From assembly GCF_009727055.1 (NCBI RefSeq), contig NC_052352.1, positions 27,686,740 through 27,750,739 on the forward strand: DNA of 64,000 nucleotides, given 5' to 3'. The DNA is from Benincasa hispida (taxonomy: Eukaryota; Streptophyta; Magnoliopsida; Cucurbitales; Cucurbitaceae). The first letter of the stretch is position 1, and every line of letters begins with the position of its first letter. Under the pieces are notes generated by a model. That model saw nothing but the letters and a program-made list of their open reading frames with translations. It was not told where the DNA came from and did no database searches. The position numbers and the translations under genes are program-made. Positions 57,103 through 64,000 of this stretch are shown in pieces.

Positions 57103-57909
57103 GCAGTCCCTGAGTTACTATGCGATTCAACCTCATCAGGTACACAATTCTTTTGAATATCCTTTTTTTATATCAATGCTTCATGAACTTTCATTACCTT
57201 GTTATCTGTTATCGTATATTTATACAAAAAAAAAATGCAATCGTGTTGAACAATCATGGTAAACGATTTTTTAACTCTGTTTTTTTTTAATGATTATTTG
57301 ACCCTTTCAATGTTTTCTTTCCAAATAATCAAGGTAAATGATTGTGAAAGCGTTACACGAAGACGCAACTACTTTACTTCGTCACTGCAATCCAAAGAAA
57401 GCAGATTTCCGTAAAGAAGGATGGGTCCACAAATAATGCGGGCGACAGCGCAAATTTGGGGGTTGTATCTTTCCTTGACTCTATTCCAAATTATGCACTA
57501 TCGCATCACATTTTAATTTTGAAAATTTTATCATCGCATCCTCTTTAGTTGCCACAATCATTCAACATTGATCAATTTAGTAAGTCACCGCATGATTTCT
57601 CTTTGCCAATGATGATTTCAATGATGAAACGCATGCTTCTATTTTTTTCGTATACACTAGAGTCAACTTAATTTTAGGATAGTTACCTCATGAAATATTT
57701 CTAAAGGTTAGTGGTCTGCTAGCTTTCTTTCAAACTGACCCTTTACGAAACATCCTAAGAACATTGCATGACTTCTTTCAATCTTTTAGCAATGAGAACA
57801 TTGCTGCATTTTACATTTGGGGATGCGGTATTCATTTTTCAACCTTGCTATTTTTAGCCTTGCTTATCTAAAAAAAAAAATTCATAACGTTGCGATCTGA
57901 TCCTACTCG

Positions 57910-57956
57910 TAGTTGGTTGTCTGCATGACACACGGGGGGCAAGCCAAAACAAAGGT
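57910..57956 (+). repeat. Paired 3' noncoding motif, copy 1
   Basis: TAGTTGGTTGTCTGCATGAC then ACACGGGGGGCAAGCCAAAA. Confidence 0.85.
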
Positions 57957-58041
57957 AGGAATCGTGATCAACGTATAAATAAATGATCGCAACTCCACTG
58001 CCAAATGGGCATGAGTTTAGACTGAGAAAGAGCGCCTTGCT

Positions 58042-58090
58042 TGTAATTGGAAGTCCACATGACACACATGGGGGCAAGCCAAAACGAAAG
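58042..58090 (+). repeat. Paired 3' noncoding motif, copy 2
   Basis: TAATTGGAAGTCCACATGAC then ACACATGGGGGCAAGCCAAA. Confidence 0.85.
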
Positions 58091-58434
58091 ATAGGCACTT
58101 GGATCAGCGCAAGGTCATATAAAAAAATAATAAATAATAATAAAAAAATAAATCTAAAATATGCAAGGATAAAAATCTTTTGAAAAGACCCCAGTGAAAA
58201 AGTTTTTTTAATAAAATAAATCATGCGATGCCCTGGAATCTAGTAAAGTCCTTTTGAAGGTTAAACTTACGGTCCCTAAATTTTAAAAATATTATAAGAA
58301 GAGACTTGGATAAAAATTAAGGAAATTTTGGTGTATAGGATTTGAATAAGGCATCCTTGAGAGATCTAGGAAAGAGAAGGCGATCGACTTTCTAAATGAA
58401 ATCTTTAGCTTATGCTTGAGGACAAGCATTGTTT

Positions 58435-58447
58435 AAATTTAGGGGTG
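58435..58447 (+). other. Polypurine tract
   Basis: AAATTTAGGGGTG before the LTR start TGATAACGGGCAG. Confidence 0.88.
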
Positions 58448-59217
58448 TGATAACGGGCAGAAATGCATGTTATTACAGCACAAAGTTATAAAACAATGCA
58501 GGGTTGCTATGATAAAAATATACAATATTGCATCCAAAAGCATTAAGTTCACAATATTACGATCGCATGCGTCCATCGCATTAAAACAGTTAACTTATGT
58601 ATTTTTGTGCAGAATATGCGTTGACACAAGGCAGAATATGCGATCCAAAGAAATAAACGGTCGAGCGCATTAAGAGATTGGGTTGACGCAAGGCTAAACG
58701 ATCAAAAATTACGCTCGCGATTATTTGCTTAAGAAGGTTACCACATAGAGTTGGCGCATCTGAGTGAAAAGCATAATAAATCACGATGGGACAGAAAGTT
58801 GATGACGGTCGATTCTGAATTAAGTTGACAAGCTGTTAACAAACTACTGTAGCAAGTACACTCAACTTTTCGGTGACAAATATTCAGCACATCAGACAGA
58901 GAATTAATGTCATCCCATCAGTGCAATCATAAAAGAGAAGAAGCCTTTCACCCTGAAGCTCTATAAATACCAAAGGCCACCTTCAGTGAAGGAGTTCGCT
59001 CAGTTAGATAATTTTCCATATAGATAGAAGTAGCCTTGTTCATAGTTTTCTTTCACTTAGAAGGCAGAAGTGAGGGAAGTGAGATTTTATCGAGAGATCA
59101 TTCCAATGAACTTGGAAGAGTGCCGAAAGCATCGAGATCAGAGAGAGAGCCAACTCCTGCGGAAGCAGGAACATCTTTTGAGCAGAATAGAGTTAACAGT
59201 GTAAAAGCCTTGTAAAG
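58448..59217 (+). mobile_element. 3' LTR, family A, interrupted
   Basis: TGATAACGGGCAGAAATGCA onward, TATA CTATAAATACC at 58961-58971. Breaks off at GCCTTGTAAAG, where a family B LTR starts. Confidence 0.88.
58961..58970 (+). promoter_or_regulatory. TATA box of family A LTR
   Basis: CTATAAATAC about 515 bp into the LTR. The same context GAAGCTCTATAAATACC occurs at 9046 and 32228. Confidence 0.65.
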
Positions 59218-61061
59218 TAATGACATGCAAAAATGCATGTCATCTTAGGCCTTTTAATTAGAATTATGAAGGTTGTTAGGTAGAATATGCGTCGATCATG
59301 ATAGGAATTCACGAGAATATGAGTTTTCATCAATCAGCATGTTGAAACTCAGCTAACCCGTTATTTTACGTTAATTATGCGTTCAATGTTCTATCTTTGT
59401 AGCTAATGCAGGAAATGAATGCAAACACAGAAATCGGACCACCGCATAGACAATCGCATACGGAGAAGCTCTCCATTGCAAGGCAAACGCATCGATTAAT
59501 GCATGGGTGTTACGGTGATCAACCGATTGCGCTCGTCAGGCAATTGTGGTCATCGTGTAGAGTTGTAGTATTAAGCGAATGCGGCCATTTTATGATTGCG
59601 GCTATGCAACAACATAAACTAATGGATCAATGCAAGGTAAGTGAAATGAACGCATCAACGCATCTACCTCGAGAAAATCCAAAGCTGATGTTGGCATTTC
59701 ACCTACCACGCCATTAGTAGCAGAGGTTCAGAAAGAATGAACGCGTTGAACGTTAGACTCAGAGCAATCCAATTAATGCTGTCAGCGATCCAAGCTCTAT
59801 AAATAGAAGCCGATGAGCTAAAATTCATTGGATCCAAGGTTTTCACCTGAGGTTCACCTAGGGCGGATCCTTGCAATCCAGAAAAACGCGTGAGAAAATG
59901 GCTGAGAGTTCTTCACCTTCTTCATTCATTCTGAATCACGACCGGAGCTAGATCTCGATAGAGTCAACTCCTCTGCCCATCCATGGCACCACCGGCAGCC
60001 TTGACGCACATCTGCTGGAAGAAAAGTTTTGCTTCCAGTCGATCATTTCTTTTCCTTTCTTTTTCTATATTGTATTGTATGACATTTTGAATTAAGGAAA
60101 TAATACAATCTATTTTCAATGCACTTCTCTGTTTCCTTCAACTCCATCTCCATTTCCTTTGCTTAGCATCTTTACTTTCATTACAACACTTAGTGGGAGT
60201 GCTTGGGTATTACATACTTAGTCATGTGTATTAGGGATATGAAACATGTAGCAACCCACCAAGAGGTGTGCGTTGCGCAAGTGTGTGAGTAATCTTATTT
60301 TCTTAGTGTGAAGCTGCTGCAACGCCTGTCTATAGGCTAACGCATTGCTTGTCTATGAGTAAAGTCAGCAACAATCAATAGCCCGGGAGGGTAAGTGGTT
60401 GGACGCATTAAGCAATGTATGTCACTAGGGATAATAACAACCTTGCATCAACCAAGTTCATGTGATTGTCTTGTAGTATGTATGCTTCATTTGTCCATTA
60501 GAGATACTCGGGAGGGTAGTCTAAGAACAGGATCTAGGCTTGGGAAGATTAGGTTAGAATTTAGGCTCGGGAGAGTCAGATTAGAACACATAATACAAGA
60601 GATAGAAGCTTAGGAATAAGCACTGTTTGCTATTAACCCATCGTATGCATCCTATAGATAGGATACGATTGAGTGCGGTCACCGCAGTTGCATCATCACA
60701 TAGGAAAATAGTAGAGACTTAGAAATAAGCTCTATGGACACTTTGCATTCAACACATGCGTCCTAGACTTAGGAGCACCGCATTTCCATTGGAAAATACT
60801 TTTCGTGCATGAGTGTAGCATGAGCGTATTGGCTTGCGTTGACTAGGGTTGCCCTCACAGTCACTCTTAAGGGTTGCAATGAAAACATCTCCGTATTTTA
60901 TCTATTTTCCCATACATTTATTTCATGTCAAGGTTTGTCGCATCTCTACCTTTCATGCATATTCTCATTGCATTGTCTGTTAGATAGGAGTAGGAGTAGG
61001 ATTAACGTAGCAATATCCCCTTGCACATCACCACAAACATATGGTTACAAGTCTCTGTGTT
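59218..61061 (+). mobile_element. Family B LTR, cut by a CACTA element
   Basis: Starts TAATGACATGC (from TGATGACATG). Left flank TAAAG. TATA CTATAAATAG at about 59799. Its centre (60461-60828) is closer to family A than to the other B copies. The shared segment TCTCTGTGTTC is interrupted at 61062. Confidence 0.82.
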
Positions 61062-61143
61062 CACTACAAGAATTTTGGCCTTTAATGTCGGTTGGAAAAT
61101 GTGAAACTGGATGTATAATGTCGGTTTTGTTTTTTTTTTTTTA

Positions 61144-61221
61144 AGCGAATCTTTAATGTTGGTTTTAAATCGACATTGTAGGTATACCTTTAATGTTTAA
61201 AATCGACATTAAAGATCCGCT
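61144..61221. repeat. CACTA subterminal hairpin
   Basis: 61144-61169 (AGCGAATCTTTAATGTTGG...) is complementary to 61196-61221 (...CGACATTAAAGATCCGCT) with few mismatches, around a TTTAATG/GTATACC centre. Confidence 0.85.
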
Positions 61222-61249
61222 TTTAAAAAAAACAAACAAACAAACAAAC

Positions 61250-62184
61250 ATTAAACCTTCAATCTGTCGACTTCCCCCCATTTTTTTCATTTCCCTCTCT
61301 TCTCCTGAAAAACCCTCCCTTTCGCCGACTTCCCCTTCAATCTGACGTAGCCCTCACAATCGTAGCACAATCGGTAGCCATAGCAGATCTGGCGTTCTTC
61401 ACACATAGCCATAGTAGATCTAGTCGTCTTCTTCTAGGAGATCCACCATCCATTCCGTCGAAGCCCAACCATTCATTCCATTGTTGAAGGTGGGGTTGTC
61501 TTCACTGTTGCCTTCAGGTTTCAGGTGAGCTTGGCGTTGTCCAATTTCAGGTAGGCTATCGTTGGTTTTCTGGAGCTAGTCACGTGAGTTTTGTGTCCGA
61601 TTTCAAGTGAGCTCTCTGATTTTATTATGTTCAATCTAGGGGAGCTTTCATTAATGGAACATTTCAGGTGAGCTCTTTGATTTTATTATGTTTGTTGTGT
61701 TGGGTTTTGGAGCATTTTTTCTTCCATTTTTGCTATTGTTTGAAGGTCCCATTTTCAGATTAGGTGCTTTGCTTTCACACTATTACAGATTGGTATGGTG
61801 CTTTGCTTTCTTTCCTTTCTTTTAGAATGGAGGTTGTTGTTTGTATTTGGTTTATTGAGGAGAATATGTTTGGAAAGAAGTGAGAATCTCAAGTTATTAT
61901 AAAGTATAAAAGTAAGAGAGATGGTTTATATGGAGTTAGAAGAGTTGGAGATATGTAATTGGCTATATCTATTGATATCAACTCTTGAGATCTATTTCTT
62001 TTTCTTGGAAGAATATGTTTAAATTGGCTATTTCTGTCAATTATTGGCATTGACTTCATGAGATTTGAGTAGTTTGTTCAAGGGTTGAATTCCAATATGT
62101 TCGGAGATGTAAATTTTAGATTTATACGAATGACCAGATCCCTGAATCTATTTTTTTGAACCGGCATCACTCTTCTCTTTCTAG
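61250..62184 (+). other. CACTA interior without recognised exons
   Basis: Pyrimidine-rich start (61260-61345) like a 5' leader, then several TTTCAGGTGAGCT copies (about 61518, 61604, 61664), each resembling an exon-intron junction. I recognise no protein here. Confidence 0.5.
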
Positions 62185-62554
62185 ATTATGAATATTCACT
62201 ATGAAGATTACCCGAAGGGAGTGATGAGAGGGAAAAAGTTAAGCATGAAGTTCACCTTAGATCTGCACGTAGAATTCAAGAATTATGCTTCAAAAATGGA
62301 GGAATATATATCAAGCTTGGTCAACATATTGGTCAGTTGGTACGCCTTCTATCCACATCTCTGAGCATGTGATGAAAAAGAAGATGGGCCTACAGTTGTT
62401 AATTTACCTTACCTCGTTTCTCATGCAGGAGTATTTGGTGCCCCAAGAATATGTCCAGATAATGAGAGAATATACGTTGAACAAATGTCCAGTATCCCCA
62501 TACAATCAAGTGTGTGAAGTGTTCAAGAGAGAGCTTGGCATGACACCGGATAAG
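62185..62554 (+). pseudogene. Captured ABC1/ADCK1-type kinase fragment, two exons
   Basis: Piece of an aarF/ABC1 atypical kinase gene of the ADCK1 type, a family of mitochondrial and plastid proteins. Exon 1 (62185-62339, after CTTTCTAG) encodes NIHYEDYPKG and, after a 1-bp loss near 62219, HEVHLRSARRIQELCFKNGG and IYIKLGQHIGQL. An 89-bp intron (62340-62428, GTACGC...ATGCAG) separates exon 2 (62429-62554), EYLVPQEYVQIMREYTLNKC and YNQVCEVFKRELGMTPDK, ending before GTATAT. The KxGQ motif (IKLGQH) of the family is present. The ATP-binding A-rich loop and catalytic core are not, so this is about 90 residues out of a usual 500 or so. The intron shows capture of genomic DNA, not cDNA. Confidence 0.85.
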
Positions 62555-62824
62555 GTATATTTACTTGGCTAAACCTGTTTCATATAATCAGATTATGCAT
62601 TTATTCTGTTGAATGGAGATTACTTTTGCAATCTGACAGAAGTTGGTTATCTTGATTGTGTTACTGTTACATATGAGTTGGCACTTCTGTTTTCTGTATC
62701 CTGATCACATTATAGCACGTTTCAATGTGCATGACAAATTGAAGTTTCATTAATATTTGGCCTTTCATATATTATATAAATGTGATTATGGTTATAATAT
62801 TAATTTTTTTTCTCCTTGGATCAG

Positions 62825-63694
62825 AGTCTGCCTGAGGTTCATGCAAATGCGATAAAAACATTATGTGCTATAGCCCGTAATGCCCCATCTGCTCTTGCTA
62901 CCAAACTTTCTAGCCCCAGGTTGACTAAGAACTGCTTCTTTATTTTTCAGTTTTTATGGTAGTATGTAGATAAGTCATCGTTGTTTTGACTTATCAATCA
63001 TTTCTTATGCAGTTTTGTTGCAAGGATATTTGATCATGCTTTGGAAGATTCACATTCAAAGTCTGGCCTTGTGTATTCACTTTCTGTATGCATTTCTTTG
63101 TTGGATCCAAAGAGATCATCAGCGTATTCTCCTTTGTTTCACTCTTTCCGAAATCAACATATGTATGAATGTCCAGTTCCTGTTGATCCAGAGACTGTTG
63201 GTGCAATGCTCCCTAAACTTGGTTAGTGTATGATGCTAGTTTCATTTATTTGATGGTGCCTTAGTTCACACTCGTGCTCTCTATATTCTCTAAATCAATG
63301 GGCTAGATGTATAAAAGAAACCATAGAAGGCATACAACTATCAATATCAGGTCAATAATCATCAAAGTTTCAGAGAAATATTTTATTGTTATTGATCTGA
63401 TATTGATAGGTGTGTGCGCTTTGTGGTTTCTCTTATACATCTAGCCCATTGATTTGGCATGCATGTACACAGCAGGAAAGCGGCATTATGAGTAGCACTA
63501 TGAATACAGAAGCATGGACTCCATAATTGCAAATATTTGATTTACTTGTGGGAAGTAAAATTCTTCTATTAGTTTCTGATAGCACTTGTCTCACAGGTGA
63601 TTTGTTAAAACTCTTAAACTTGTCATCTAATGATAAAGTATTACCCACAACATATGGAGAATTACGGCCTCCTCTTGGAAAACGTCGTTTGAAG
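62825..63694 (+). pseudogene. Captured SAPS-domain (PP6 regulatory subunit) fragment, three exons
   Basis: Piece of a plant SIT4-phosphatase-associated (SAPS) gene, whose product is a scaffold subunit of protein phosphatase 6. Exons 62825-62919 (EVHANAIKTLCAIARNAPSA, LATKLSSP), 63013-63221 (FVARIFDHALEDSHSKSGLV, YSLSVCISLLDPKRSSAYSP, MYECPVPVDPETVGAMLPKL) and 63597-63694 (DLLKLLNLSSNDKVLPTTYG, ELRPPLGKRRLK). All junctions have AG/GT borders, the phases agree, and there is no stop in the three exons, so the capture may be young. About 135 residues of a roughly 800-residue protein. The first exon enters at phase 0, matching the phase at which the upstream kinase exon ends. Confidence 0.88.
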
Positions 63695-63869
63695 GTAGGT
63701 GCTTAATTTGTGTTGTATAAATTTATATGTTCAAGGTATGGTTCTCTACTAGAAGTTAGGTTTAAGAGAATTTTGTTTTAGAACTTGATATTGTTCTTGT
63801 GTGTTGTGATGTGTGTTTTCTTAACTCATATCCTAACTTCAATTTTTCTTCTTTGCAATAAACTTTCAG

Positions 63870-64000
63870 GAACTATTGACATGGATCTGATTACCATGGG
63901 AGTATCGGCAAGGGAAAGGATGCGAAGGAAGAGTTTATTATCGGCAACTCACAACATTATTATGGAGAAAATGCATCTTGGAGAACCCTCCATGCGCCTG
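63870..64000 (+). pseudogene. Third captured exon, origin unknown, runs off the window
   Basis: After TTTCAG at 63864-63869 one frame is open to the window end (TIDMDLITMGVSARERMRRK then SLLSATHNIIMEKMHLGEPS). It does not continue the SAPS domain, and phase-0 joining from 63694 would hit TGA after six codons. I do not recognise the family. Confidence 0.45.

Larger units (their letters stand above)
57103..58434 (+). other. 3' noncoding region with paired motif
   Basis: Colinear with 19581-21870 reversed. It contains purine tracts at about 57462 (AAATTTGGGGGTTG) and 57815 (ATTTGGGGATG), and the paired motif (57910-57956, 58042-58090). No coding sequence. Confidence 0.82.
53161..59217 (+). mobile_element. 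Plus-strand Athila-like element, pol deleted, with nested insertions
   Basis: gag piece (53161-53284), solo LTR (53285-56123), rest of gag and protease (56129-57102), long 3' noncoding region, polypurine tract, 3' LTR from 58448. Reverse transcriptase, RNase H and integrase are missing between about 57102 and 57120. It shares the 3' noncoding region with the 11.8-kb element. Confidence 0.82.
61062..64000 (+). mobile_element. CACTA (En/Spm) transposon, 5' end, carrying host gene exons
   Basis: CACTACAAGAATTTTGGCC at 61062 is the CACTA terminal inverted repeat signature. It is followed by subterminal TTTAATGTCGGTT/AATCGACATTAAAG repeats in both orientations. It interrupts the family B LTR precisely inside a known motif, so the boundary is sharp; the 3-bp flank is GTT. 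The other end is outside the window. No transposase was seen in the visible 2.9 kb. Instead the cargo is exon-intron pieces of host genes. Confidence 0.85.

Noticed and set aside
62285..62572. 95-codon frame starting MLQKWRN as a gene
   Set aside because: Its first part reads the kinase exon in the wrong frame and through the intron; only the exon-2 part is real kinase sequence.
63300..63450. Inverted repeat GATTTGG.../CCAATGG... (AATGGGCTAGATGTATAAGA-like) within the SAPS intron
   Set aside because: A roughly 60-bp inverted pair (about 63297-63360 and 63390-63455) is visible and could be a small MITE, but I could not define TSDs or a family, so I do not list it as a feature.

Overview
This window is transposable-element DNA from a plant nuclear genome. 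Every recognisable coding segment belongs to a plant LTR-retrotransposon lineage or to host exons carried inside a DNA transposon. Evidence for a plant host: Athila-like Ty3/gypsy gag-pol segments with a tRNA-Asp-type primer site, Ty1/copia pol with an initiator-tRNA-Met primer site, a Cassandra TRIM carrying 5S rRNA promoter boxes, a CACTA terminus, and exons resembling plant ADCK1-type ABC1 kinase and SAPS/PP6 regulatory subunit genes. A eudicot is likely; the species cannot be fixed. No intact host gene, tRNA, rRNA, CRISPR or bacterial-type operon was seen.

The layout is a deeply nested stack, much of it resolved from target-site duplications (TSDs) read directly in the sequence. 1-7823 (+) is the inside of an Athila-like element: gag piece, 60-bp tandem repeats, and a long env-like ORF split by a solo LTR (1794-3922, TSD AGAGG). 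7824-15654 is a tangle of LTR pieces holding a truncated minus-strand element (9445-14862, TSD AGTGG/AGTAG). 15655-37980 is a minus-strand element whose gag was hit twice. One hit is an almost complete 11.8-kb gypsy element (17913-29731, TSD ACCTG). The other, only about 15 bp away, is a solo LTR (29752-35239, TSD ATTCC/GTTCC) that itself contains two more solo LTRs (29838-31792 and 32930-34765). 37981-44360 holds copia pieces and another LTR. 45218-50444 holds an integrase and a second env-like ORF of a gypsy element plus an LTR. 50445-53160 is a copia 5' LTR, primer site and leader. 53161-59217 is a plus-strand gypsy element interrupted by a solo LTR (53285-56123, TSD ACCAA), which in turn contains a Cassandra TRIM (54554-55369, TSD CGAAG). 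59218-61061 is another LTR, cut at 61062 by the 5' end of a CACTA transposon that runs out of the window and carries exon-intron fragments of at least two host genes.

I call the main LTR families A (about 1.65-1.69 kb, starts TGATAACGGG), B (about 2.0-2.1 kb, starts TGATGACATG) and C (about 1.8-2.0 kb, starts TGATAACTTG). They share a TG...CA layout, a 5'-terminal inverted repeat with compensatory differences between families, and a GTTCGACC-containing segment near the 3' end. The protein-coding segments are almost all broken by stops and frameshifts, so the window is mostly fossil DNA. The CACTA-borne SAPS exons are an exception, being open with good splice signals.

The assembly has visible errors. 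Tn5/Nextera mosaic-end sequence occurs at 160-197, 10929-10966, 11091-11127 and 24267-24285, each with chimeric or duplicated flanks, and a one-base N joins duplicated gag sequence at 26268. Reading across those points is unsafe. The nested insertions with TSDs are independent of these artefacts.
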